DNA of 64,000 nucleotides from Whalleya microplaca. Lineage: Eukaryota; Ascomycota; Sordariomycetes; Xylariales; Xylariaceae. Position 1 is the first letter of the stretch, and the number at the start of each line of letters is the position of its first letter. Shown here in pieces: positions 55,041-64,000 of the stretch. The translations under genes and the position numbers were made by a program. Under the pieces are notes generated by a model. The model searched no databases. It had not been told where the DNA came from and saw nothing but the letters and a program-made list of their open reading frames with translations. Location of the stretch: contig MU385731.1 of assembly GCA_022497155.1 (NCBI GenBank), positions 434,001 through 498,000 on the forward strand, in the 5' to 3' direction.

Positions 55041-56534
55041 ATGCCCTTTGAGCCCGATGAGTTTGCGCATGACTCGGAGAGTCTGCTCCAAGATGTCTCG
55101 GGTGCGAGGTGGGCTCCTTTGTTTCGGAAGACCTGTGAATTCGATCCCCAGATCTTCTCCAAGGTTATGATGAACTTGATTCGCAATCCCAACATCAATT
55201 CTAGTTGGCTGTTCAGAGCAGACATTCTGGTGGAGCAAGGCCCTGAGGAGCACGTAGCAGCTGATCCTGGACTCCCCAGACCAATCGTTATTCACTTCAA
55301 AGACTTCCACCTAGATAAGGTGTTGGTGAGGAAATTGATTCCCAGAAATACCCTGAGGGATCAACCGTTAGATCAAACGTGTCTGGTCTACCATGGCCAT
55401 GGACCGGACAATATAGAGAAATCTATGGTAGTCTACAAACCCCATGTCTCATCTCATTCTGACATGCCATTTTATCATCCCAAAGTGCAAGGTCTAGCCT
55501 TCCTTCACGAATGGAGTGCCGAGAAAAGTGAAGGTAGTGTGTCTATTCACTACCATTTTTTTGATGATGAGGAGAGTCGTTCACTAAAGTTGGTGAGAAC
55601 GGCCCTTCATCTTCTAGCAATGCTTTATAAGCATGGCGAAGGAACAAGGGCCGGGTATGTCAAGCGAGTCCAACACGACACCATTATTCCTCAAATAACT
55701 ATCCAGACAACATATACTAGGCTAAAACAAAAGTATGCCCGACAGCTTATCAATACTTGGGCCGAGGTCACAGACCCTTCAAAGCATGTCTTCGAGGATT
55801 TAGGGATCGCAGCATTTCTCATCGAACTATGGGCTCAGATGTACAGCACTACACCATTTCCCGGGTTCATAGATATCGGATGCGGAAATGGTCTCCTTGT
55901 GTATATTCTCCGCCAAGAAGGTTATTCTGGATGGGGATTTGACGCAAGGAAGCGTAAATCATGGGATAATTACTCCGCTACGTTCCAGCAAGGCGCCGAG
56001 CCTAAAGAGAGCCTCCAACAACATGTTCTACTTCCCTCAATTGTCGAAGGCTACCCGGGGATAAAGGATGACGGCGGGGACAACATGGCTGGCATTGACA
56101 GCACTGACCTGATCCATGATGGTCTATTTCCAAAGGGGACTTTCATCATCTCTAACCATGCCGACGAATTAACACCATGGACACCGATACTTGCAACGCT
56201 GTCAGACTGTCCATTCATCATGATACCATGCTGTAGCCATGACCTTTCTGGGGCGAGATTTAGAGCACCCGTACCAAAGCAGCAGAATAAGTCGTCATCC
56301 ACATACTCATCACTTGTTGAGTGGATTACCAGGATTGCCATAGACTGCGGATGGGAGGTCGAAACAGAGATGCTGAGGATACCAAGTACGAGGAATATCG
56401 GATTAACAGGCAGGAGAAGAAGCAAACCATGCTCATCTGTAGATATACAAGAGATTCTGACCAGATATGGCGGGACAGAAGGGTATGCGACCAATGTTAT
56501 GAAGCTCGCCAAGAGTGCTCCACGAGGCCATTGA
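55041..56534 (+). CDS. TRM44: tRNA (uracil-2'-O)-methyltransferase Trm44, 497 aa
   Basis: A single exon. Trm44 methylates the 2'-O of U44 in tRNA-Ser in the cytoplasm with S-adenosylmethionine. The C-terminal half carries the SAM fold: FEDLGIAAFLIELW, then GFIDIGCGNGLLVYILRQEG (motif I, about 275-295), GWGFDARKRKSW, and GTFIISNHADELTPWTPILA. FIMIPCCSHDLSGARF and a C-terminal TRYGGTEGYATN complete it. The N-terminal 220 residues (FRADILVEQG, VYHGHGPD, ISHYHF-like SIHYHFF) are the family's substrate-side domain. Length agrees with ascomycete homologues. The neighbours eIF1 and gamma-COP are unrelated in pathway. Confidence 0.92.
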   Translation: MPFEPDEFAHDSESLLQDVSGARWAPLFRKTCEFDPQIFSKVMMNLIRNPNINSSWLFRADILVEQGPEEHVAADPGLPRPIVIHFKDFHLDKVLVRKLIPRNTLRDQPLDQTCLVYHGHGPDNIEKSMVVYKPHVSSHSDMPFYHPKVQGLAFLHEWSAEKSEGSVSIHYHFFDDEESRSLKLVRTALHLLAMLYKHGEGTRAGYVKRVQHDTIIPQITIQTTYTRLKQKYARQLINTWAEVTDPSKHVFEDLGIAAFLIELWAQMYSTTPFPGFIDIGCGNGLLVYILRQEGYSGWGFDARKRKSWDNYSATFQQGAEPKESLQQHVLLPSIVEGYPGIKDDGGDNMAGIDSTDLIHDGLFPKGTFIISNHADELTPWTPILATLSDCPFIMIPCCSHDLSGARFRAPVPKQQNKSSSTYSSLVEWITRIAIDCGWEVETEMLRIPSTRNIGLTGRRRSKPCSSVDIQEILTRYGGTEGYATNVMKLAKSAPRGH

Positions 56535-56920
56535 ACTTACAGGCCAACAATGGAAAATGACCTTCAAACATATTAGTATATACAAACTAATCAATTCATG
56601 TGATACATTCATAGAGCTGGTGAATTAATATCACGAACAATTGTATTGGTATTGCATAGGTGCTAGCTGACTGGGAAGGGGGCTAAAGGGGCTAAAGGGG
56701 CTAGCTTGCACTATTCTGTTAGGTGGGCTGGCTGGCTGGGTGGCAGCTGTCTAGTGGAGACCACGTGACCTGCCTTAGCAGTTGCAACGTCGCTCCTACC
56801 GACACTGGGAAATGCGCTGGCCCCAAATTATTATGTACGGAATACGTGTGAATTGAACCGTCCCAAAGACCACGACATCTTCAACTTCCGCCCTCCAGGA
56901 CAGCCGTCTCGACGCCCACC
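56535..56920. other. Intergenic, TRM44 to gamma-COP
   Basis: A 386-base spacer with an imperfect GGGGCTAAA repeat near 56680-56702 and GGCTGGCTGG near 56726. Nothing else. Confidence 0.4.
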
Positions 56921-59900
56921 ATGAGCTACGGCAAGAAAGACGAAGATGCCGATCTTGGCCTGGTCAAGGTCGACCGCACCCAAGTTTTCCAGGAAGGTGT
57001 GTAAAAGCCCAATTCAGCTCCAAGCCTCCTAAACCTCCCAAACCTCCCAAACCTCCCAAGCCTCGTCATACTACGGCACGAAGCTAAATGATAGAAAGCT
57101 CGCCTGTTCAACAGTTCGCCGATCCAGCCTCGAAGATGTCGCATTCTCCTCACCAAGATTGCGCTCCTCCTATACACGGGGGAGAAGTTCCCCACGAACG
57201 AAGCTACCACCCTTTTCTTCGGTATCTCGAAGCTATTCCAGAATAAAGACCCCAGCTTGCGACAGATGATCCACCTGGTCATTAAGGAGATTGCCAACTC
57301 GGCAGAGGATATTATCATGGTTACAAGCACGATAATGAAGGATACAGGAGGCAGCACCGATGCCATCTACAGACCAAATGCTATCCGCGCCCTATGTCGC
57401 ATCATTGATGTGAGTCCCATGGACACTCCAGCTTACAGACTGTCCTTAGCTCACACCTTCTAGGCCACGACTGTCCAGTCCATTGAGCGTGTTATGAAAA
57501 CCGCCATTGTCGACAAGAACCCTTCTGTATCCTCCGCCGCACTCGTATCGTCCTACCATCTCCTCCCCATTGCCAAAGATGTTGTTCGGCGGTGGCAGTC
57601 TGAAACCCAAGAGGCCGCCGCCTCCACAAAATCATCTGGTGGCTTCTCTCTGGGCTTCTCGTCGTCTTCAGCCTCGCTTCCGGTCAACAACTCTACCATG
57701 ACCCAGTACCATGCCATTGGGCTTTTGTATCAGATGCGATCGCACGATAGGATGGCCCTTGTCAAGATGGTGCAACAATTTGGTGCCGCCGGTGCTGTGA
57801 AGAGTCCCGCCGCGATAGTGATGCTGGTCCGGTTAGCTGCGCAGCTCGCTGAGGAGGACCAATCGCTTCGAAAACCGATGATGCAACTACTTGACGGATG
57901 GTTGAGGCATAAGAGCGAGATGGTCAATTTCGAAGCTGCTAAGGCAATCTGCGATATAAGGGATGTCACGGATACCGAAGTCACCCAAGCCGTCCACGTT
58001 CTGCAGCTGTTCCTCTCTTCGCCTCGCGCCGTGACCAAATTCGCTGCTCTTCGCATTCTCCATAACTTCGCGTCATTCAAGCCACATGCCGTTAACGTGT
58101 GCAACCCGGATATCGAGTCGCTCATTTCTAACAGTAACCGGTCAATTGCTACATTTGCTATCACGACTCTCCTGAAGACAGGTAATGAGGCTAGTGTGGA
58201 CAGACTCATGAAGCAAATATCCGGGTTTATGTCCGAAATCACCGACGAATTCAAGATCACCATCGTCGAGGCTATCCGCACCCTATGCCTCAAGTTCCCG
58301 AGCAAGCAGGCTGGCATGCTTGCTTTCCTCAGCGGTATTTTGCGTGACGAAGGTGGCTACGAATTCAAGCGGGCTGTAGTAGAGAGCATGTTCGATCTCA
58401 TCAAGTTTGTGCCAGATTCAAAGGAAGACGCTCTTGCCCACCTCTGCGAGTTCATCGAAGACTGTGAATTCACAAAATTGGCTGTCAGAATTCTCCATCT
58501 CTTGGGTCTTGAGGGTCCAAAGACCTCCCAGCCCACCAAGTATATTCGCTACATCTACAACCGAGTCGTTCTCGAAAACGCTATTGTCCGGGCGGCAGCC
58601 GTCACTGCTCTAGCTAAGTTCGGAGTCGGACAGAAGGACCCCGAAGTCAAGCGTAGTGTGGACGTTCTTTTGACTAGATGCTTGGACGATGTCGATGATG
58701 AAGTTCGCGATCGCGCGGCACTTAATCTCAGATTGATGCACGAGGAAGACGATATGGGCGAACGCTTCATCAAGAACGGTAAGTAACTACATATGCCTGG
58801 TATGAGTATGTGAAGGCGCTAATCTAAAGTGTAGAAAACATGTTTTCTCTGCCGTACTTCGAACACCAGCTTGTCATGTATGTGACTTCTGATGATAAGT
58901 CTGCTTTTGACAGCCCCTTCGACATCAGCAAGATTCCGGTCGTCACCCGCGAGCAAGCCGATGCCGAAGACCGAACGAAGAAGCTCACAGCCACGGCACC
59001 ATCTCTGAAACCACCGAAGACAGGACCTTCCAAAGCGGCGCCGACGGGAGCAGAGGCACAGGCTTCGGCTGCGGCAGCTGCTCAGAAGTATGCACAGGAG
59101 CTCATGTCAATTCCGGAAATGAAGGAGTTTGGCAGCGTATTGAAGTCATCGCCGGTTGTTGAGCTGACTGAGGCTGAGACGGAGTATGTGGTGACTGTTG
59201 TCAAGCACATCTTCAAAGAGCATATTGTGCTCCAGTATGAGGTCAAGAACACTCTTCCGGGTACGGTACTAGAGAACGTCTCGGTTGTAGCCATGCCTTC
59301 AGAAGAGGACGAACTGGAGGAAATATTTATCATCCAAGCTGAGAAGCTAGCAACGGACGAGCCCGGCAAGATCTATGTGGCATTTAAGAAAGCCAGTGGA
59401 GAAGGGGCGTTGCCTACTAGCTCGTTCTCGAATGTGCTCAAATTCACGAGCAAGGAGATCGACCCAACTACGAACGAGCCCGAGGAGACCGGTTACGATG
59501 ACGAGTATGAAGTGGGAGACTTCGACCTTGCTGGTAGTGACTACGTAATACCCGTTTTTGCGGGTAACTTCAACCACGTGTGGGAACAGGTAGGGGCTGC
59601 GGGCATAGAGGCTCAGGAGACGTTACAATTGTCGGGAATGAACAGTATCGCAGGTATGATTCAGGCCCTCTTCGCCCTTGAGAATATCCGGACTAATATT
59701 TGCTACCAGATGCAACGGAACAACTGGCGAAGACACTCTCGTTACAGCCATTAGAAGGCACAGATGTACCAGTGAACCAGACGACGCATCAACTCAAGCT
59801 CTTGGGCAAGACCGTCAATGGTGGAAGAGTAGTAGCAAATGTCAAGATGGCATACTCATCCAAGTCCGGGGTGACAATTAAGATTGTGGTACGCAGCGAA

Positions 59901-59942
59901 GAAGATGATGTTGCCGCTATGGTAGTAGCGTCAGTTGCGTAA
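56921..59942 (+). CDS. SEC21: Coatomer subunit gamma (COPI), 917 aa
   Basis: Five exons, 56921..56996, 57099..57409, 57464..58778, 58835..59653 and 59710..59942. The N-terminal adaptin-like solenoid is clear: FQEARLFNSSPIQPRRCRIL, LLYTGEKFPTNEATTLFFGI, AIYRPNAIRALCRI and MTQYHAIGLLYQMRSHDR. An Ala/Pro/Lys linker (about 605-640) leads to the gamma-COP appendage (FGSVLKSSPVVELTEAETEY, then VVTVVKHIF; FDLAGSDYVIPVFAGNFNHV) and the small C-terminal domain ending in EEDDVAAMVVASVA. Gamma-COP is a core subunit of the COPI coat for Golgi-to-ER retrograde transport. Size is normal for the family. The second exon begins after an AAAG acceptor that is weak in pyrimidines. Confidence 0.96.
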
Positions 59943-60640
59943 TGATGGGTTCCGGAAGGCGTTTCTACAAAATGACGAGCGATGTACTTTCTCGGTTTTG
60001 AGGGTATGCATATTAGAGACTACGGGACAGGACTTTGCTTGTTGGACTGTCGGATACTCCCCTGTTCATAAGATGGGCAAAGCAAGAGAGAGGTCAGTGA
60101 CAAGATTTCAGGTGCCAGAATAAACCAATAAATGAACTTGGATTCCATGACGATGCGTTGTGTTATAAGTTAGGCTACTTATACATACTTATGAGACAGG
60201 ATCTAGGACGTCTTATTACGGTTGGACCAATGATCAATGGACCAGTGTGACGGGAATGGAGGGCCGTTAAAAAAAACAGGGACAGGGTTACAATCGCGCG
60301 TCCACGCGATTGACACGCGCTATCGATTAAATTCCTGGCACGGATCTTGCGGGTCTCGCCAATTATGACATAACTATACCGTATTTTCGATTTTTTATTT
60401 TTTATTTTTTGATAAAAAAGCCACATGCCCATACAGCTGTGTATAAGGTATCGATAACTCACCCTACATAGCGAGTTGCATAATCATATGTCGAAGCCGA
60501 CACAATATTCTCTCTCTCTTTGACACTTGGCCACTCTTTATACACATCGCCGGGTCTCTCAATTGCCTCAACTTCACCATCTCGAAGCAGGCAAATAATA
60601 CCACACAGTCCATCGGATCTCCCGAGTGACATCGTTCAAG
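59943..60640. other. Intergenic, gamma-COP to phosphotransferase
   Basis: Contains the 3' flank of gamma-COP, an A/T tract with TTTTTTATTTTTTATTTTTT near 60388-60408, and a CT-rich promoter segment (CTCTCTCTCTTTGACAC, about 60511-60526) before the next gene. No gene. Confidence 0.4.
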
Positions 60641-62038
60641 ATGGTGTACGTCCGGCAGGAGTTCCTGCCGAATCTCAAGCAGTACAAGTACTCTTCAGTC
60701 GACCGCTCGTTGACGTCCAAGTACATCCTCAAGCCCTTCTATACCAATGTCGTCCTGCCATGTTTCCCCATGTCCATGGCCCCGAACCTGATCACCCTAT
60801 CGGGCTTCATGTTCATCATCATAAACTTCTTTACTCTGCTATGGTACAACCCGTCATTGGACAAGGACTGTCCACCCTGGGTCTACTACAGCTGGGCCGC
60901 CGGTCTCTTCCTGTACCAGACATTTGACGCCGTCGACGGCTCCCAAGCGTATGTCCACGTTCCATGACACACCGCCCGTCCTATCTTGGAAAACCCAGCT
61001 AACGTTTGATATCTCCCTCTCCCAGTCGACGAACGCATCAGAGCGGTCCTCTCGGCGAGCTCTTCGACCATGGCGTCGACGCCCTCAACACCTCTCTCGG
61101 GGTCCTCCTCTTCGCCGGCTCCCAGAACATGGGACAGAGCTGGTACACGGTGGCTACGGCCTTCGCCTGTATGCGCGCACCACCTTCCTACCAATATATC
61201 TTACACACACCACCGTTCCCCTGCTAACCCGTCGTCAACAGCGCTCCTGACCTTCTACGTCCAGACCTGGGACGAATACCACACCAAGACGCTGACCCTC
61301 GGCATCGTCAACGGGCCCGTCGAGGGCGTGCTGATCCTGATCTTCGTGCACGCGATGACAGGCTTCATGGGCGGGGCCTCGTTCTGGTCGCAGTCGATGC
61401 TGGCCACAATCGGCGTGCCGGCGAAACTCGGCATCCCTTCCTTCATCTACGACCTCTCCTTCACGCAGTGGTGGATGGTGCAGGGCAGCGTGGTGCTCGT
61501 GCTCAACACGGTCGAGAGCGCGCGCAACGTGATCAAGGCGCGCCGCGCCCGCGGCGACCGCAGCCGCGGCGCCCTGCTCGGCCTGCTGCCCTTCTTCGCC
61601 ACCTGGGCCCTCATCGTCGCCTACCTGTACCTGCAGCCCGTCGTGCGCACCCAGCACCTCGTCCCCTTCGTCATGTTCGCGGGGCTCGTCAACGCCTACA
61701 GCGTGGGGCAGATGATCACCGCCCACCTCGTCAAGCTGCCGTTCCCCTACTGGAACGTCATGACGCTGCCGCTCGCCGCCGGCGTCGTCGACTCCGTCGG
61801 CCCGGTCCTGCAGGCGCACGTGGGCTGGGCCTCGGGCTGGCCGAGCGCGCTGGGTGATGGCGTGTACCAGGTCGCGTACATGTTCTGCATGCTCGGCATG
61901 GCCATCGGCGTCTACGGCTCCTTCGTGGTCGACGTCATTGTCACGATTTGCGATTACCTCGATATCTGGTGTCTGACCATCAAGCACCCGTATGTCGAGG
62001 ACAAGAAGCCTGCTGCTAATGGCAAGAAGGCGAATTGA
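60641..62038 (+). CDS. Choline/ethanolamine phosphotransferase, CDP-alcohol family, 415 aa
   Basis: Three exons, 60641..60948, 61026..61168 and 61242..62038. The CDP-alcohol phosphotransferase motif DG-x2-AR-x8-G-x3-D-x3-D is perfect and is assembled across the first junction (DGSQARRTHQSGPLGELFDH, then GVD). N-terminal LPNLKQYKYSSVDRSLTSKY and about eight to ten hydrophobic segments match yeast Cpt1/Ept1. The enzyme transfers phosphocholine or phosphoethanolamine from the CDP form to diacylglycerol in the ER, the last Kennedy-pathway step. Whether choline or ethanolamine is preferred cannot be read from the sequence. The last exon is very GC-rich. The C-terminal tail is Lys-rich (KKPAANGKKAN), possibly acting as ER retention. 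Confidence 0.94.
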
Positions 62039-62243
62039 GAGCGATGAATGCTACTACACGGGGAATATACAGAATCTCGGGATGGTGCCCGGGATGTATA
62101 GTCCTAAGAAAGACAGACCTCGAGGAGGTCAATTATATACGGCATGATCCGATAGCGGGAACCTAATTAGAGGGGCGAAAAAGATATCCTCCCCGTTCAA
62201 ACCTACATACAGACGACGACACCTAGATGGATCATGAATCCCA

Positions 62244-62245
<2 letters not shown>

Positions 62246-62280
<35 letters not shown>
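62246..62280. repeat. (AC)17 microsatellite
   Basis: A perfect dinucleotide run in the 3' flank of the phosphotransferase gene. Confidence 0.95.
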
Positions 62281-62281
<1 letters not shown>

Positions 62282-62525
62282 CCTTGTTTTACGAGCCAGC
62301 CTGGCAGCGGGCTAGCTGCTGGTTGGCAGGTAGTAACGAGGAAATTTTATGACGGCCGGAAGACACAGACAAGCGATTATTCACACTTTTTAATGACACG
62401 TTTTATTTCAAACCTCACACACGTCATTCAATCTAGTTTTGGCGTTATGAGTGGGAGAGAGTATGTATGTAGCCAGCAGCTAGCTAGCTACCAACAAGGG
62501 TATATGCATACATACTATGCGTGTG

Positions 62526-62543
62526 CTCTCTCTCTCTCTCTCT
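62526..62543. repeat. (CT)9 microsatellite
   Basis: A perfect dinucleotide run followed by a T tract. Confidence 0.9.
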
Positions 62544-63783
62544 TTTTGGCGATGGAATTTTTGTTTGGGCTTGTTTGAGAAGATACCACTTTAGCTAGCT
62601 AACCTACATAACACCTGCATGAGATGCCACGCTGAGTAATGCGAAGATAATTGTCTTCGCTAAAGTTGCCAAGAGCTCGCCGCAGACGCTTTGGGCTCGA
62701 GAGGCTTGAGATGTACGTATGTGTCCGCGTGGCTGCGATTTTGCTTCTTACCTGGTACTTGTTCTGGCTTTTGAGAGAGAAGACACGTAAACGTGAGTGA
62801 AGGATGTCGTGATCAGCATGGAATAGACCGTGAGCGAGACGCGATTTCTTCTCGCCAGAAAGTGTGTACAATTTCCTATTCTGTTGACAAGGGACTCGTC
62901 AAAATCAGAGCCTAGGAGCAGAATAGAAGTGACGACTAAATCAGACAAAGGTTGTGATTTCCAAGTATCTCAATTCAAATACACCTAGATAGGGGCAAAA
63001 ATACAGATGAAGATTCCTAGTCCGAGCCCAATAAACGCACCTAAGATAGACCCAATATCCAAACTCTTCGAACCCTCCAGATCAAAAGGGAAGTAAAGTA
63101 ATAAAATACACTGAGTAGAAGGACAAAGTATCGATGCTCTCAACCAGGACCTCACGTAACCAAGTGTTTCCCTACCACCATATCCCAAGAGTTGTCTTTT
63201 ATTTGCTCCGTACAGTGGTCCTCAGCCCAATTGTCGATGATATAGCAGCTGGAGGGTTATATAAGTGGTTAAGTGTGATTGGCTTGGTTACAGGCCTCCG
63301 AGCAGATAGTTTTTCATTGATTGTTTGCTTGCTTGCTGGTGTTGTTACAGCCCATCAGGGTCATCCGATCTTTCGTTCCTTGGCGCGGTCTCCTCTCCAG
63401 TCCTCGCTGTTATCGCTTCGAACGGCACACAGTTGTTTAGGGGCAGACAGACAGACAGATAGATAGAGGCACCGAAGGGCGCCTAAAATCGTAGCCATGT
63501 CTCAGCCTCCACAACAATCAATGAAGAAAATTCAATGAGTCTCGATCGCAGCAACGCTTGCTTCCATTTCCGTCATAATCCATGAATCCATAATTGGTCA
63601 TTCAGGAACGTTGTGTTCCTGTCTCTGAAGACCGGTCAGGTTATCGCGCCTTTTCTTTTTCTTGCTTTTTTATATAAAAAAGCCGTGCCCGCGACACACT
63701 AGCATTCTCAAACCGAACCTGAACTGTCGCACCTCGTCATCGCATCACCAACACTCTCTGTGTCGATGAAGTGACTGAATCGA

Positions 63784-64000
63784 TCATAATAGCTCGTCAC
63801 TGCCACTCGCAACACTCTCTACTATGGCTTGGAGTACAGCACGTTCCTCGAACACAGGGCCCTGCCCATCACACTTCGCTTGTGACTTAAGCCGCTCGCT
63901 CACATCACCCACATCAACCAAGCCTTTCTTGAAAAGCTCGTGGTTGATGATATAATCCCACGTAGCACCTGCAGCTAGCAGGCGTTGGCCACCTGATTCT
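63784..64000 (-). CDS. C-terminal end of a probable bZIP transcription factor (Pap1/Yap1-like C-domain), partial
   Basis: An open frame runs from the right edge to a TGA at 63786..63784 and encodes 72 residues. The core ATWDYIINHELFKKGLVDVG, then DVSERLKSQAKCDGQGPVFE, and ERAVLQAI have the arrangement of the C-terminal domain of fungal AP-1-type bZIP factors: xxWDxIxxHxxx...DVxxxxxxLKxxAKCxxxGxVxxxxxV. It ends VASGSDELL. In Yap1/Pap1 that domain holds redox-active Cys and the nuclear export signal. Here only one Cys (in AKCDGQG) is visible, so this may be a non-redox relative such as a MeaB-like regulator. The bZIP region itself lies outside the window, so the family call is moderate. Confidence 0.6.
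   Translation of the reverse strand, partial: ESGGQRLLAAGATWDYIINHELFKKGLVDVGDVSERLKSQAKCDGQGPVFEERAVLQAIVESVASGSDELL

Larger units (their letters stand above)
62039..63783. other. Convergent 1.7-kb intergenic region with microsatellites
   Basis: Between the phosphotransferase (+) and the edge gene (-). Contains (AC)n and (TC)n tracts listed separately and a GACA/GATA tract at 63444-63467. The ORFs are short and unconvincing. Confidence 0.4.

Noticed and set aside
61235..61987. 250-aa minus-strand ORF opposite the phosphotransferase
   Set aside because: Antisense shadow, His/Asp/Glu/Gly-heavy; the plus frame holds the real CDP-alcohol phosphotransferase.

Overview
This window is eukaryotic and reads as chromosomal DNA of a filamentous ascomycete (Pezizomycotina, most likely a sordariomycete). 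The reasons are compact genes with many short introns (mostly 50-150 bp, GTRNGT donors, CTRAC-like branch sites), fungus-restricted families (Eos1, an Erf2-type DHHC enzyme, Mic19/Aim13, an intracellular GH13 amylase) and long intergenic spacers. The lineage call is inference from protein style; no species can be named. All gene models were spliced by eye. Every junction used keeps the reading frame, but no transcript evidence was available.

Layout, left to right. 0-9 kb: the end of the SF3b5 splicing-factor gene (-), a MYND-like zinc-finger protein (+), the Fe-S biogenesis factor ISD11 (+), a 662-aa acidic low-complexity nuclear-type protein (+) and PAPS reductase (-). 9-14 kb: a 2.3-kb spacer, phosphoserine phosphatase (+) and a small mitochondrial membrane protein (-). 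15-23 kb: the DHHC palmitoyltransferase (+), a secreted PL4 rhamnogalacturonan lyase (+) and an unrecognised 258-aa protein (-). 23-28 kb: a small homeodomain protein with a non-canonical recognition helix (-), a doubtful secreted mini-ORF (-), EOS1 (-) and a Tim44-like mitochondrial protein (+). 28-37 kb: a five-exon sodium:solute symporter (-), a Cys-rich single-pass surface protein (-) and a ten-exon RRM protein (-).

37-47.7 kb is gene-poor and AT-rich. Its only convincing gene is an intronless ThDP-dependent decarboxylase of the pyruvate decarboxylase family. Two diverged copies of a 120-odd-bp element lie in inverted orientation on either side of that gene. 47.7-64 kb returns to dense genes: intracellular alpha-amylase (+), MIC19 (+), TYW3 (-), eIF1 (-), TRM44 (+), gamma-COP (+), a choline/ethanolamine phosphotransferase (+), and at the right edge the C-terminal end of a probable bZIP factor with a Pap1/Yap1-like C-terminal domain (-).

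Most genes are unlinked housekeeping functions. Loose themes are translation and tRNA modification (TYW3, eIF1, TRM44 within 5.1 kb), mitochondrial biogenesis (ISD11, the 137-aa protein, the Tim44-like protein, MIC19) and the secretory pathway (ERF2, EOS1, gamma-COP). No biosynthetic cluster, CRISPR array, rRNA or tRNA gene was recognised. The most unusual items are the homeodomain protein with Tyr in place of the near-invariant Asn51, the decarboxylase island between inverted repeat fragments, and an eIF1 start codon in very poor context.
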